Shown: positions 29,310 through 39,724, counted from the stretch's first letter. The stretch is 64,000 nucleotides of DNA from Ensifer sp. Root278 (GCF_001429285.1 NZ_LMJJ01000044.1:150842-214841); one strand, 5' to 3'. The notes: generated by a model from the letters alone, not told the origin. Numbers and translations: made by a program.

Positions 29310-30527
29310 ATGACATTCGACAAAAATGCGCTGGGCTTCGGTTATGGTGAACACGCGCCGTTCGCGTCGAACCCCTGGGCGACGCGCGGCAGGCTCTATC
29401 CGGAAGCGTCGAGCGCGACACGTTCGGATTTCCAGCGCGATCGCGATCGCATCGTCCACACGACGGCCTTTCGCCGGCTGAAGCACAAGACACAGGTCTT
29501 CATCGCTGCCGACGGCGACCACTATCGGACGCGGCTGACGCACACGATCGAAGTGGCGCAGATCGCCCGCGCCCTGGCGCGTGCCCTCAAGCTCGACGAG
29601 GACCTCGCCGAAGGCGTCGCCCTCGTTCACGATTTCGGTCACACGCCGTTCGGCCATACGGGCGAGGACGCCCTGCACGAGATGCTGAAGCCCCATGGCG
29701 GCTTCGACCACAATGCCCAGTCGCTGCGCATCGTCACCAAACTCGAGCGGCGCTACGCCGAGTTCGACGGGCTGAACCTGACCTGGGAGAGTCTTGAGGG
29801 GCTGGTCAAACACAATGGGCCGTTGCTCACGCCCGACGGGCAGGGCACGCGTGGACCGGTCCCTCAGCCGATCCTGGACTACTGTGCTCTTCACGATCTG
29901 GAACTGGCGAGTTACGCGAGCCTGGAGGCGCAGGTCGCGGCCATCGCCGACGATATCGCCTACAACACCCATGATATCGATGACGGCCTGCGGGCCGGCT
30001 ACCTGACCTTCGAAATGCTGGAAGACGTGCCGTTCCTTGCCCGTCTGATGCGCGAGGTTCACGATCGCTATCCCGGTCTTGAAAGCAGCCGCTTCACGCA
30101 CGAAATCATGCGCCGTCAGATCACGGCAATGGTCGAGGACGTGATCGGCGTCGCCCAGCAGCGTATCGCGGACATTCGCCCCGAGAGCGTAGCCGAGGTA
30201 CGTCAGGCGGGTACGGTCATGGCGACGTTCTCCGAGGAGATGAGCGAGACGGACAAGCAGATCAAGCGTCTGCTGATGACCCGGATCTATCGCCACCCGG
30301 AAGTGATGCGGGTGCGGGAAGGTGCGGCGTCGATCGTCTGCGATCTCTATCATGCCTTCATGGACGACCCACAATTGATGCGGGAGCACTATTGGATCGA
30401 TCAGATCTCGGGCATGGCCGAACCGGCGAGGGCCCGTCATGTCGGCGACTATCTGGCCGGCATGACCGATACCTTCGCGATCAGCGTGCACAAGCGCTTG
30501 TTTGACCACACGCCGGATTTGCGGTAG
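29310..30527 (+). CDS. dgt: Deoxyguanosinetriphosphate triphosphohydrolase-like protein
   Basis: A 405-aa HD-domain dNTPase of the type 2 Dgt family, which cleaves dNTPs to nucleoside and triphosphate. The metal-binding HD residues are in [18 protein letters not shown] and [16 protein letters not shown]. The [14 protein letters not shown]-type N-terminus (here [15 protein letters not shown]) is conserved in the family. The preferred nucleotide is not determinable. It precedes argS and ends at a hairpin terminator. Confidence 0.94.
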   Translation: MTFDKNALGFGYGEHAPFASNPWATRGRLYPEASSATRSDFQRDRDRIVHTTAFRRLKHKTQVFIAADGDHYRTRLTHTIEVAQIARALARALKLDEDLAEGVALVHDFGHTPFGHTGEDALHEMLKPHGGFDHNAQSLRIVTKLERRYAEFDGLNLTWESLEGLVKHNGPLLTPDGQGTRGPVPQPILDYCALHDLELASYASLEAQVAAIADDIAYNTHDIDDGLRAGYLTFEMLEDVPFLARLMREVHDRYPGLESSRFTHEIMRRQITAMVEDVIGVAQQRIADIRPESVAEVRQAGTVMATFSEEMSETDKQIKRLLMTRIYRHPEVMRVREGAASIVCDLYHAFMDDPQLMREHYWIDQISGMAEPARARHVGDYLAGMTDTFAISVHKRLFDHTPDLR

Positions 30528-30541
30528 GGACGCCCCGCCCG

Positions 30542-30578
30542 GAGGCTTACGGTTCAAGCGAACCGAGCCTCCTTTTTG
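30542..30578 (+). terminator. Rho-independent terminator of dgt
   Basis: A stem of 13 pairs with a 2-nt bulge (GGAGGCT-TA-CGGTTC and GAACCG-AGCCTCC) closes an AAGC loop and is followed by TTTTT. It lies between dgt and argS and rules out the longer argS frame beginning at 30576. Confidence 0.88.
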
Positions 30579-30623
30579 AGTTTTGCGCCGGCCACATGTG
30601 GTCGGGAAAAGCGGACGGATCAG

Positions 30624-32384
30624 ATGAATCTCTTCACGGACTTCGAATCAAGAATTAAGGACATTCTCGAAACGCTTGACAGCGTTCGAGAAAAGCGATC
30701 CGAGCTTGACTTCGGCCGTGTCAATGTCGAGCCGCCGCGCGATCCAAGCCACGGTGATGTCGCGACCAATGCCGCCATGGTACTGGCCAAGCCCCTCGGC
30801 CTGAACCCGCGGGCGCTCGCTGAACTCATCGTTGAGAAGCTCAAGCAGGATCCGGAAGTCACCGAAGTGACCGTTGCCGGTCCGGGCTTCATCAACGTCC
30901 GGCTTTCGGTTTCCTATTGGCAGAAGCTGCTGTCGAACATGGTGCGCACCGGCCCCGACTATGGTCGCAGCACCGTCGGTTCGGGCCGCAAGGTCAACGT
31001 CGAATATGTCTCGGCCAACCCGACGGGGCCGATGCATGTCGGCCATTGCCGCGGCGCCGTGGTCGGGGACGCGCTTGCCAACCTTTTGGCCTTTGCCGGT
31101 TATGCGGTGACCAAGGAATACTACATCAACGACGCCGGGTCGCAGATCGACGTTCTCGCACGTTCTGCCTTCATGCGGTATCGCCAGGCGCTTGGTGAAG
31201 ACATCGGCGAAATCCCGCCGGGTCTTTATCCGGGTGATTATCTCGTCCCGGTTGGCGAAGCGCTCGCCGATGAATTCGGCACGAGCCTGCGCCTGATGCC
31301 CGAAGACAAGTGGATGCCGCTCGTCAAGGACCGGACGATCGATGCCATGATGGTGATGATCCGAGAGGATCTCGCGGCGTTGAACGTCACTCACGACGTC
31401 TTCTTCTCCGAACGCACGCTTCACGCCAATGGGGCGGCTGCGATTCGTACGGCAATCAACGACCTGACCTTCAAGGGGCACGTCTACAAGGGTACGTTGC
31501 CGCCGCCGAAGGGGCAGCTCCCGGAGGATTGGGAAGATCGCGAGCAGACGCTGTTCCGCTCGACGGAGGTCGGTGACGATATCGACCGGCCGCTGATCAA
31601 GTCGGATGGAAGCTACACCTACTTCGCCGCCGACGTTGCCTACTTCAAGGACAAGTTCGACCGCGGCTTCGACGAGATGATCTATGTGCTGGGCGCCGAC
31701 CACGGCGGTTACGTCAAGCGGCTTGAGGCGCTGGCACGCGCCGTGTCAGGCGGTTCGTCGAAACTTACGGTTCTGCTCTGCCAACTGGTGAAGCTCTTCC
31801 GCGACGGTGAGCCGGTGAAGATGTCGAAGCGCTCCGGCGATTTCGTCACGCTGCGCGAAGTCGTCGATGAAGTCGGCCGTGATCCGGTTCGTTTCATGAT
31901 GATCTACCGGAAGAATTCCGAGCCGCTCGACTTCGACTTTGCCAAGGTTACAGAACAGTCCAAGGATAATCCGGTCTTTTACGTGCAGTATGCGCATGCG
32001 CGTTGCCGGTCTGTGTTCCGCCAGGCGGCGGACGCGTTCCCGGATCTGGACATCGAATCGCTTGATTTCGCCGGTGCGGTTCAGGGGCAGATCGAGGATC
32101 CGACGGAGCTTCAGCTCGTTGCCAAGCTCGCAGAATATCCGCGCGTGATCGAGGCCGCGGCACTGGCTCAGGAGCCGCATCGCATCGCGTTTTACCTGTA
32201 CGATCTTGCCGCTGCCTTCCACGGACACTGGAACAAAGGTAAAGAGAATCCGGAATTACGTTTTGTTAACGATAAAAATAGACAATTAAGTACTGCCAGA
32301 CTCGGGCTGGTGCATGCTGTCGCTTCGGTATTGAAGTCCGGCCTGTCTATTACAGGCACCTCCGCACCGGAGGAAATGCGATAA
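30624..32384 (+). CDS. argS: Arginine--tRNA ligase
   Basis: A 586-aa class I synthetase charging tRNA-Arg. The HIGH-type motif is HVGH at residues 138-141 ([14 protein letters not shown]), and the KMSKS-type motif is KMSKR at residues 399-403. The DALR anticodon-binding domain occupies the C-terminus ([16 protein letters not shown]). ATG 30624 gives [10 protein letters not shown], the standard start. The longer frame to 30576 overlaps the dgt terminator. The SPOR protein follows after about 63 nt. Confidence 0.97.
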   Translation: MNLFTDFESRIKDILETLDSVREKRSELDFGRVNVEPPRDPSHGDVATNAAMVLAKPLGLNPRALAELIVEKLKQDPEVTEVTVAGPGFINVRLSVSYWQKLLSNMVRTGPDYGRSTVGSGRKVNVEYVSANPTGPMHVGHCRGAVVGDALANLLAFAGYAVTKEYYINDAGSQIDVLARSAFMRYRQALGEDIGEIPPGLYPGDYLVPVGEALADEFGTSLRLMPEDKWMPLVKDRTIDAMMVMIREDLAALNVTHDVFFSERTLHANGAAAIRTAINDLTFKGHVYKGTLPPPKGQLPEDWEDREQTLFRSTEVGDDIDRPLIKSDGSYTYFAADVAYFKDKFDRGFDEMIYVLGADHGGYVKRLEALARAVSGGSSKLTVLLCQLVKLFRDGEPVKMSKRSGDFVTLREVVDEVGRDPVRFMMIYRKNSEPLDFDFAKVTEQSKDNPVFYVQYAHARCRSVFRQAADAFPDLDIESLDFAGAVQGQIEDPTELQLVAKLAEYPRVIEAAALAQEPHRIAFYLYDLAAAFHGHWNKGKENPELRFVNDKNRQLSTARLGLVHAVASVLKSGLSITGTSAPEEMR

Positions 32385-32447
32385 GTATTGTCACCATTTT
32401 CCCACAATGCACTGGCACATAAATACAGGCAATTGTGAGTGGAGAGC

Positions 32448-35363
32448 ATGGCAGACAAACAATTCGCACGAAGCGGGCCGGCTGAATTCGATGTATTGGC
32501 AGACGATGATCCGTTGGCCGAACTCGCCCGGATCGTCGGTTACGATGCCCGTTCGGCCGTACAGCAATTGCAAGAGTTGCAGCGACATCAGGAGGCGGTC
32601 CGTCAGGAACCCGCCTTCGATCTCGAAGACGAACTCCTTCGCGCTTTCGACAGCTACGATGCACCCCGTGCTGGGCAGCAGCCTGTTGTGGAGCCGGCTT
32701 CGGCGCCGCAGCCGGTCGAAGAGGCCCGGATCGAGCCGGTAGCCGAATTCGCGGAAGAGTACGAGGCGCCGATATTCCGTCAGCCCGAGCCGGTCGCAGC
32801 ACCGGCCGCTGTCGCCGAAGAGGAACCGGAGCAGGTTGTCGAGGTGCAGTCGTTCTCGGCCGCCCCTCAGGGTGCCGAAGTCGATAGCGCGGAATTCGTC
32901 GCCGACGAGCCGGCGTTCGACCTGGAGCGCGAGCTCGAACTGTCGCTCGGCGAAGCCGATCTGTTGCCGTTCGAAGAAGAGCCGGTATCTGAGGCGAAGG
33001 AACAGGTAGTCGACGACTGGCAGGCACCGGCCGCAGAATTGTCGACGGCTTGGTCCGAGCCCGCTGCTGTCCCCGAGCCGTTCCCGGTTTACGACGAGCC
33101 GAGCCTTGAGGTCGCCAACCTTGATGCTACTAGCCTCGACGTCGTTCCTGAGGACCGCGCGGACGAGACCGTATACGTGAGCGAGACAATCCCGGAAGAG
33201 CCCGCTGGCCATGACACTGCCCGCGACGATCTTCTTGCGGATATCGAGCGCTTCCCGGTTCCGCCGGTGACCGCCGTGGTTGCCGCTGCCGTGCAGTCTC
33301 ATCCTGCCCTTCACGCCACGCAACAGCCGGTCGTTGCTCCCGCCGCCGCCCCGGTAAACACGGTTGCGACGCCGGCGAAGAAGAGCCCCTATCCCTTTAC
33401 GCCGACCTTCAGCCGGGCGACGCCCGTTGCTTCGCCCTCGGGCGCCAGCCAGCAGCGCGCCTTCGCCGGTCCGCTCGTGACACAGGCAGCGCCTGTTGCG
33501 GCAGCTGCCGCAGTCGCCACTCCTGCCGTTACGCCGGTGGTCGAGGCTGCCCAGCCGGTCCAGCCGGTCCAGCCCGTTGCAGAACCGGAGAACGAGCCGG
33601 GCTTCGACATCGAGAACTTCGAAATGGAGCTCTCCGATGCCGCACTGAAGCTCGATCTTGCGGACCTCGGGCCGACCGAACCGATTGCCGTCGCACCTGC
33701 GGTCGTGCCGCAGGCTGCTGCGCAGCCGGTCATCGAAGCGGTTGCTCCGCAGCGTGAACCGGAACGTTCCGTCGAGACCTTCGTGGCTCCGGCCCCGGTG
33801 GAGCAGCAGGACGTGCAGCCTGAAAGCACGCTGCCCTTCGATCCCTCGATGATCGCCGACGCCGAGAATGGCGTTGCGCCGATCGCCGACATGGACGTGC
33901 CGCAACTGCCCGTCATCGAAACGGAAAAGCCGGTCGCCTATCCGGCAGACTACGACCTCGATATCGACGCGGAAATGGCGCAGCTGTTCGGCACGCCGGC
34001 TCCGGCCGCCAAGGATGCCCGTCCGGCCGCGGTTGAAAAGGCCGAGGCGGCTCGTCCGGCCCCGGCAGCAAATGCAAATCCGTCGTTCGGAGGCGGCGCG
34101 CTCGACGATTTCGACGAATTCGAGAAGGCGATGGAAGAGGACTTCCGCCGCTCCATCACCGAACGGAAGTCCCCGACGCGTGATGCCGAGCGGGTTTCCC
34201 CGGTGCAGAGCCAGGACGATGCGGGCGACTATCACGACTACGGCTCGGGTCGGCGATCGCAGCGCACGATGCTGCTTGCGGCAAGCGTTGCTGGCGTCAT
34301 CATTCTCGGTGGTGCGGCTGTCTACGCCTGGATGGGCGGCAGTGGTGCGGTAACCTCTGCCGAGGGTCCCAAGATCATTCTCGCCGACAAGGGACCGGTT
34401 AAGGTCGTGCCGGAAGAAAAGGGCGGCAAGACCGTACCGAACCAGGATAAGGCCGTTTACGATCGCGTCGCTGGAGCCCAAGCCGGAGCGCCGCAGCAGG
34501 AAGCATTGGTTTCTTCGACCGAAGAGCCGATGGACGTCGTTCAGAAGACGCTGACGCCGGAAACGCTGCCGCTCGAAGGCAGCGACGACTCGGACGGCGT
34601 GCAGGCCAACCTGCCGGCGGATGACGAGGACGGCGCTCGCTTGCTGCCGGATGGCGGCGCCCAGACTGCCGCTCAGGAAGAAGACAAGGCACCGGCCGTT
34701 GCACCGCGCAAAGTGCGCACAATGATCGTCAAGCCGGATGGCACGCTGGTTGCTCGTGAAGAGCCGGTTGCCGCACCGGCGACCGATGTCGCCGGTGCGA
34801 CGCAGCCGCTGCCGGAAGCGGCCTCGAAGGAAGTCGCTTCGGCTGATGTCACTGCTGCCGGTCAGGCATCGGCCAATGTCGATCAGGTGGCGCTTGCCGC
34901 AACGGGCAATGCCGATATCGAACAGGTTCCGGTTCGCAGCGTGACGACGACGGCAACAGGCGACAAGGCGCCGACGCCGCAGGCGCGTCCGGTCGAGCAG
35001 CCGGCTAAAGTTGCCGGCACTGCTACCGAGCGCGGCAACGTGCGTCCGGCCGAAGAGCAGGCGGTTGCCACTGCAGAAGCCCAGCCGGCGCAGCAGGTTG
35101 CAACCGCATCGGTTCCGACCGGCGGATACTTCATCCAGGTCGCATCCTTGCCGTCCGAAGCCGAAGCACAGAAGTCCTACAACAGCCTTTCCAGCAAGTT
35201 CGGCAGCGTCATTGGCGGCCGTGGCGTCGATATCCGCAAGGCGGAGATCGCCGGCAAGGGCACCTACTATCGCGTCCGCATCCCGGCCGGCTCCAAGGAA
35301 GAGGCAAATGCCCTGTGCTCCAAGTACAAGGGCGCTGGCGGAAGCTGCCTGGTGACCAAGTAA
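32448..35363 (+). CDS. Large SPOR-domain membrane protein
   Basis: A 971-aa protein made of an acidic cytosolic region (about 1-600) rich in Ala, Pro, Glu and Val, one membrane helix at about 608-630 (MLLAASVAGVIILGGAAVY), a Pro/Ala-rich periplasmic linker, and a C-terminal SPOR domain (about 890-971, TGGYFIQVASLPSEAEAQK to the end). SPOR domains bind denuded septal peptidoglycan, so a place at the division site is likely. The cytosolic part has repeated short acidic motifs with EPAFDLE-type cores (EPAFDLEDEL, EPAFDLEREL, EPGFDIENFE). I do not recognise a named homologue. It sits directly before nagZ. Confidence 0.85.
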   Translation: MADKQFARSGPAEFDVLADDDPLAELARIVGYDARSAVQQLQELQRHQEAVRQEPAFDLEDELLRAFDSYDAPRAGQQPVVEPASAPQPVEEARIEPVAEFAEEYEAPIFRQPEPVAAPAAVAEEEPEQVVEVQSFSAAPQGAEVDSAEFVADEPAFDLERELELSLGEADLLPFEEEPVSEAKEQVVDDWQAPAAELSTAWSEPAAVPEPFPVYDEPSLEVANLDATSLDVVPEDRADETVYVSETIPEEPAGHDTARDDLLADIERFPVPPVTAVVAAAVQSHPALHATQQPVVAPAAAPVNTVATPAKKSPYPFTPTFSRATPVASPSGASQQRAFAGPLVTQAAPVAAAAAVATPAVTPVVEAAQPVQPVQPVAEPENEPGFDIENFEMELSDAALKLDLADLGPTEPIAVAPAVVPQAAAQPVIEAVAPQREPERSVETFVAPAPVEQQDVQPESTLPFDPSMIADAENGVAPIADMDVPQLPVIETEKPVAYPADYDLDIDAEMAQLFGTPAPAAKDARPAAVEKAEAARPAPAANANPSFGGGALDDFDEFEKAMEEDFRRSITERKSPTRDAERVSPVQSQDDAGDYHDYGSGRRSQRTMLLAASVAGVIILGGAAVYAWMGGSGAVTSAEGPKIILADKGPVKVVPEEKGGKTVPNQDKAVYDRVAGAQAGAPQQEALVSSTEEPMDVVQKTLTPETLPLEGSDDSDGVQANLPADDEDGARLLPDGGAQTAAQEEDKAPAVAPRKVRTMIVKPDGTLVAREEPVAAPATDVAGATQPLPEAASKEVASADVTAAGQASANVDQVALAATGNADIEQVPVRSVTTTATGDKAPTPQARPVEQPAKVAGTATERGNVRPAEEQAVATAEAQPAQQVATASVPTGGYFIQVASLPSEAEAQKSYNSLSSKFGSVIGGRGVDIRKAEIAGKGTYYRVRIPAGSKEEANALCSKYKGAGGSCLVTK

Positions 35364-35390
35364 GTCGGGCACAACGGATAGAGTTGAGGA

Positions 35391-35418
35391 GGGCGCGGCT
35401 CATAGGCCGCGCCCTTCG
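35391..35418 (+). terminator. Hairpin terminator after the SPOR gene
   Basis: A 9-bp GC stem (GGGCGCGGC at 35391-35399 and GCCGCGCCC at 35406-35414) has a TCATAG loop. The T tract after it is weak (TTCGCATTT), so termination may be partial. Confidence 0.6.
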
Positions 35419-35517
35419 CATTTCAGGGTTTTCGTTTGCCCCATGGCCTTGTGCATGAACGACGGGGCTTCGTCTTTGTGGCTTCGCGCCGGGCGGCGCC
35501 CGCTCTATGCTCTCTCA

Positions 35518-36534
35518 ATGAGCGAATCAAAAGCATTTATCTCGGGCTGCAAGGGCCTTTCTCTTAACGAAGACGAACGCCAGTTCTTTGCCGGCGAGCG
35601 GCCATGGGGCTTCATCCTGTTCGGGCGCAATATCGGCGAGGAGCAGCAGATTTCCGATCTGGTGGCGTCACTTCGCGACAGCATCGGCAATCCGAACGCG
35701 CCTGTGCTCATCGACCAGGAAGGCGGGCGCGTGCAGCGCATTCGGCCACCGCTCGTCCAGCAATACCCGAATGGCGCGGCGATCGGCGAAATCTATCGCC
35801 GCGACCGGGAGCTCGGTCTGCGTGCTGCCTGGCTGATGGGACGCCTCCACGCCTTCGACCTGATGCGCTTCGGCATCACGGTCGATTGTCTGCCGGTGCT
35901 CGATGTGCCGGTGCCCGGCAGCCACGACGTCATCGGTAATCGCGCTTATGGTCACGCCCCTGAGGCCGTAACGGCGATCGGCCGCGCGATGGGCGAGGGG
36001 TTGAAGGCCGGCGGCATGCTGCCTGTCATGAAGCACATGCCCGGTCACGGCCGCACCTTCGTCGACTCGCACCACAATCTGCCTGTGGTCAGGGCTACTT
36101 TCGAAGAGCTTGCCGCCAGCGACTTCCTGCCCTTCGTTGCGATGAAGGACGAGGTGATGGCGATGTCGGCGCACATGGTCTTCACGACGATCGACCCGGA
36201 CAATCCGGCGACAACCTCGGCGAAGGTGGTGCGCGAGATCATTCGCGGTCACATCGGTTTCGACGGTCTTTTGATGTCGGACGACGTCTCGATGAACGCG
36301 CTGGCCGGCGACATGACCACTCGCGCGCGCAACATCATCGCCGCGGGGCTTGATCTCGTCTTGCATTGTCATGGCATAATGGAAGAAATGAAGGCCGTCG
36401 CCGACGTGGTGCCGGTTCTCGCCGGCGAGAGCCTGCGTCGGGCGAAGGCTGTCGAAGCGGCGTTCCGGGCGCCTGACGATGCGAGCGAAAGCGATCTACG
36501 GACGGAGTTTAACGGCCAGTTCGCGACGGTGTAA
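35518..36534 (+). CDS. nagZ: Beta-N-acetylhexosaminidase NagZ
   Basis: A cytosolic GH3-family enzyme of 338 aa that removes GlcNAc from muropeptides in peptidoglycan recycling. The signature KHMPGHGRTFVDSHHNLPVV carries the catalytic His, and MSDDVSMNAL holds the nucleophile Asp. DQEGGRVQR is also present. The ATG at 35518 gives the normal length, and an open frame to 35443 adds unconserved sequence. No strong ribosome site is visible. It precedes scpA, the usual alphaproteobacterial order. Confidence 0.95.
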   Translation: MSESKAFISGCKGLSLNEDERQFFAGERPWGFILFGRNIGEEQQISDLVASLRDSIGNPNAPVLIDQEGGRVQRIRPPLVQQYPNGAAIGEIYRRDRELGLRAAWLMGRLHAFDLMRFGITVDCLPVLDVPVPGSHDVIGNRAYGHAPEAVTAIGRAMGEGLKAGGMLPVMKHMPGHGRTFVDSHHNLPVVRATFEELAASDFLPFVAMKDEVMAMSAHMVFTTIDPDNPATTSAKVVREIIRGHIGFDGLLMSDDVSMNALAGDMTTRARNIIAAGLDLVLHCHGIMEEMKAVADVVPVLAGESLRRAKAVEAAFRAPDDASESDLRTEFNGQFATV

Positions 36535-36570
36535 GGTAGGCGCGGCCGGCAGGAAAGGATTGGACTGTCA

Positions 36571-37437
36571 GTGAGCAATGCGGGCGAAAGACAAGGCAAG
36601 CCTGCGTCGAAGGCGCCGATGGAGCCCCTGTGGCAGGAAGAGACTTCAGAGCGCGGGCTGCATGAAGAAGCGCTGGTGGTTGATCTTGCCGGTTTCGAAG
36701 GCCCGCTCGATCTCCTGCTTCATCTTGCCCGCAGCCAGCGTGTCGATCTTTCGCGCATCTCCGTACTTGCACTCGCCGAGCAATATATCGCCTTCATCGA
36801 GCGGGCGCGCAGCATCCGCATCGAGCTTGCCGCCGACTATCTCGTCATGGCGGCATGGCTTGCCTATCTGAAATCGCGCCTGCTGATCCCACAACAGGCG
36901 AAGGACGACGGTCCAACGGGCGAGGAAATGGCCTCGGCCCTGGCTTTCCGGCTGAAACGCCTGGAGGCGATGCGTGAGGCGGCAACAAGGCTCATCAATA
37001 GAAACCGGCTCGGCCGGGATGTCTTCGTTCGCGGTGCCCCGGAACATATCGTCACCGAGAAGAAGTCCGGCTTCGATGCCTCGCTCTATGATCTCCTGAG
37101 CGCCTATGCGAGCCTGCGTCAGCGTCAGGCGATCACGCAGGTGACGATCGAGAAGCGCCATGTGTGGTCGCTTGCCGACGCGCGCCTGATACTGGCGCGC
37201 ATGATCGGCGGTCTCGACGATTGGACAGCGCTCGATCATTTTCTCATCCGCTACATGACGACGCCGAAGGAGCGGGCAACGGCGATCGCCAGTTCCTTCG
37301 CAGCTTCGCTCGAGATGGTTCGCGAGGGCCGGCTGGAGATCCGCCAGGAAGAGGCCTTTGCGCCCATCTATCTTCGGCGCGGACCGAACCCGATCGATGC
37401 GGAGACGCTTGCCGAAATGGAGGCAGCCCGTGGCTGA
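36571..37437 (+). CDS. scpA: Segregation and condensation protein A
   Basis: A 288-aa kleisin subunit that bridges SMC and ScpB in the bacterial condensin. The N-terminal motif DLAGFEGPLDLLLHLARSQR is diagnostic, and the C-terminal winged helix includes LEMVREGRLEIRQEEAFAPI. The start is GTG at 36571 with AGGAAAGG about 13 nt upstream. The stop overlaps the scpB start by 8 nt, so the pair is coupled. Confidence 0.95.
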   Translation: MSNAGERQGKPASKAPMEPLWQEETSERGLHEEALVVDLAGFEGPLDLLLHLARSQRVDLSRISVLALAEQYIAFIERARSIRIELAADYLVMAAWLAYLKSRLLIPQQAKDDGPTGEEMASALAFRLKRLEAMREAATRLINRNRLGRDVFVRGAPEHIVTEKKSGFDASLYDLLSAYASLRQRQAITQVTIEKRHVWSLADARLILARMIGGLDDWTALDHFLIRYMTTPKERATAIASSFAASLEMVREGRLEIRQEEAFAPIYLRRGPNPIDAETLAEMEAARG

Positions 37438-38161
37438 AGCCCAAAAGTACGTGCCCGAAGCTTCCGACGAGGACGATGAGATCGGAGCGACGCCGACCTT
37501 CGATCCTCGGATGGAGCAGGAAGCCGAGCGGATCGCGGAAGCCCTGGTGTTTGCTTCGGCGCAGCCGGTGTCGGAGACCTATATCGAAAGTCGCCTGCCG
37601 CGTGGTGCCGATGTCGGTCGCATCATGATGCGGCTGAAGGCGCTCTACGCGACGCGCGGCGTCAACCTGGTTCAGGTCGCCGACCACTGGGCTTTCCGCA
37701 CGGCAGCCGATCTCTCCTTCGTCGTGCAGACCGACGAACAGGAGGTCCGCAAGCTCTCGCGCGCTGCGCTCGAAGTTCTTTCCATCATTGCCTACCACCA
37801 GCCGGTGACCCGCGCGGAGATCGAGGATATCCGCGGGGTTCAGACGTCGAAGGGCACGCTCGACGTGCTGATGGAAGCGGGCTGGGTCCGCTTCAGGGGA
37901 CGCCGGCGCACGCCGGGCCGGCCGGTCACCTTCGGCACCACCCGCGATTTTCTCGATCACTTCGGTCTCGAAGAACTGCGCGACCTGCCGGGTATCGAGG
38001 AGCTGAAGGGGGCGGGGCTGCTTTCCGGCCGCGTGCCGTCCAATCTCAATATTCCCGTTCCGGTAGGCGAAGACGAACTTGCCGAGAACGAAGACCCCAT
38101 CACCCAGCTGGACCTTGAAGAACTGGGGCTCTTGACACCGAAGGGCGAAGAAGCTGATTAA
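37430..38161 (+). CDS. scpB: Segregation and condensation protein B
   Basis: A 243-aa ScpB, the second accessory subunit of condensin, with two winged-helix domains. Family motifs are EALVFASAQPVS near the N-terminus and AALEVLSIIAYHQPVTRAEI with VQTSKGTLDVL in the middle. GTG 37430 lies within the scpA end, with GGAGGC about 6 nt upstream. The longer frame to 37358 duplicates scpA coding sequence and was rejected. A long acidic C-terminal tail follows the core. Confidence 0.94.
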   Translation: MAEAQKYVPEASDEDDEIGATPTFDPRMEQEAERIAEALVFASAQPVSETYIESRLPRGADVGRIMMRLKALYATRGVNLVQVADHWAFRTAADLSFVVQTDEQEVRKLSRAALEVLSIIAYHQPVTRAEIEDIRGVQTSKGTLDVLMEAGWVRFRGRRRTPGRPVTFGTTRDFLDHFGLEELRDLPGIEELKGAGLLSGRVPSNLNIPVPVGEDELAENEDPITQLDLEELGLLTPKGEEAD

Positions 38162-38237
38162 AACCTGAATGGGGATATCGGCTTTCCCTGGCGCCCGGCC
38201 GTTTCAGCGGGCGCGACTGGTGTCAAGGAATGCAAGC

Positions 38238-39350
38238 ATGGTTTCAGATCCGCAGGACGCTCCCGTCATGACAACGCGACGGACGGCGGGTGTATCCTTC
38301 GCGGCGAGCCTGGCCTTCGAAGATATTCATCACAGCTATCACGCCAAGGAAACGATCAAGGGCGTCAGCCTGGCGGCCAAGGCCGGCGAGGTCCTTTGCC
38401 TGCTCGGTCCGTCTGGGTCCGGCAAGACGACCTTGCTGCGTATCGCCGCAGGGATCGAGAAGCAGAGCACGGGACGCCTTCTGCTCAATGGCCAGGAGAT
38501 TTCCGGCCCCACGGTTTTCCTGCCGCCCGAAAAACGCGGTGTCGGGCTGATGTTCCAGGATTTCGCGCTCTTCCCGCACATGTCCATTCGCGACAACGTC
38601 CGCTTTGGCCTGACGGCGATTCCAAAGAAGGAAGCCCTGAACCAGGCGGACGCGGCACTCGAGCGTGTGGGGCTCTCCCACTACGCTAACCAGTACCCGC
38701 ACGTGCTTTCCGGCGGCGAGCAGCAGCGTGTGGCGCTTGCGCGCGCGCTTGCGCCGCGTCCTGCCGTACTTTTGATGGACGAACCGTTTTCCGGCCTCGA
38801 CTCGCGTCTGAAGGATTCGATCCGCGCCGATACGCTCGCTATCCTCAGAGAGACCCGGGCGACGGCGATCGTCGTCACCCACGATGCGGAAGAAGCGATG
38901 CGCATGGCCGATCGAATTGCGCTGCTGCAAGATGGGCGACTTGTCCAGGTTGGTACGGCAGATGAGCTTTACCGCCATCCGAGAAACCTCTTTGCGGCCG
39001 GTTTCTTCTCGGAAATCAACGTGTTCAATGCGCAGGTTCGCAATGGCCGCGTCGATACGCCGGTCGGCACCGTAGCGGCCGGGCGCCACGGCGAAGGGGA
39101 GCGCGTTTCGGTCGCGGTGCGGCTTTCCGGGGTGCGCGTCGGCGAGGAGAATGGCGACACGCCTGCGCGCATCGTTTCCCGCCGGTTCATCGGTGTGGTG
39201 GAGTTGTTGGAACTGGCCGTGCCGGGCTGCGAGGACATTGTGCGCGCCCGTATCCGCGCGGACCAATTGCCGCAAGGATTGCGTGACGTAATGCTTTCGG
39301 TTAACGAGCGGGATATATTGCTGTTTGAAAAAGACGCACCAACGTCTTAG
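38238..39350 (+). CDS. ABC transporter ATP-binding protein, FbpC-like, orphan
   Basis: A 370-aa ABC ATPase of the iron/polyamine/sulfate class. Walker A GPSGSGKTT starts at residue 57. The signature LSGGEQQRVALARAL is followed by Walker B VLLMDEPFSGLD and the switch His in VVTHDAEEAMRMADR. A C-terminal TOBE-like regulatory domain covers about 270-370. There is no permease or binding-protein gene beside it: scpB lies before and tatA after. It must pair with a membrane partner elsewhere or act otherwise. ATG 38238 has AAGGA about 10 nt upstream. Confidence 0.9.
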   Translation: MVSDPQDAPVMTTRRTAGVSFAASLAFEDIHHSYHAKETIKGVSLAAKAGEVLCLLGPSGSGKTTLLRIAAGIEKQSTGRLLLNGQEISGPTVFLPPEKRGVGLMFQDFALFPHMSIRDNVRFGLTAIPKKEALNQADAALERVGLSHYANQYPHVLSGGEQQRVALARALAPRPAVLLMDEPFSGLDSRLKDSIRADTLAILRETRATAIVVTHDAEEAMRMADRIALLQDGRLVQVGTADELYRHPRNLFAAGFFSEINVFNAQVRNGRVDTPVGTVAAGRHGEGERVSVAVRLSGVRVGEENGDTPARIVSRRFIGVVELLELAVPGCEDIVRARIRADQLPQGLRDVMLSVNERDILLFEKDAPTS

Positions 39351-39443
39351 GGTCGATCGCAAGGCGCGATTGTCCGTGGCACGGCTGAAATTTGACATGT
39401 GGCAGGCTCTTAATTTTGATGAGAGCCTCAAGGGAGTAAGAGC

Positions 39444-39650
39444 ATGGGGTCCTTAAGCATCTGGCACTGGCTAATCTTTTTGGCGGTGGTCCTGCTATTG
39501 TTCGGCCGTGGCAAGATTCCGGAATTGATGGGCGACGTTGCCAAAGGCATCAAGAACTTCAAGAAGGGCATGAGCGAGGACGACGCCGGTTCGGCTGACA
39601 AGACGATCGACAACAAGACGGTCGACCACAAGTCAGACGAAGTTCGCTAA
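39444..39650 (+). CDS. tatA: Sec-independent protein translocase TatA
   Basis: A 68-aa protein with one N-terminal membrane helix ([20 protein letters not shown]) followed by an amphipathic helix ([14 protein letters not shown]) and a charged tail. This is the TatA pattern. TatA polymerises with TatBC to form the pore that moves folded twin-arginine substrates. An AGGGAGTAAG site precedes the ATG. It is the first gene of tatABC. Confidence 0.96.
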   Translation: MGSLSIWHWLIFLAVVLLLFGRGKIPELMGDVAKGIKNFKKGMSEDDAGSADKTIDNKTVDHKSDEVR

Positions 39651-39724
39651 CGATCAAGCGTCCGTAGGGCCCGGCTGGCATTGATGCCAGGCGGGCTGGA
39701 TCATGGATTTGCAGGACATATCAA

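Noticed and set aside
30576-30623. N-terminal extension of argS starting at 30576.
   Set aside because: It overlaps the dgt terminator hairpin and adds residues not expected in ArgS.
32391-35372. A 993-codon minus-strand open frame over the SPOR gene.
   Set aside because: The plus frame has a membrane helix, SPOR domain and proper ribosome site. The antisense product is Arg/His/Gly/Leu-rich low-complexity sequence without a domain.
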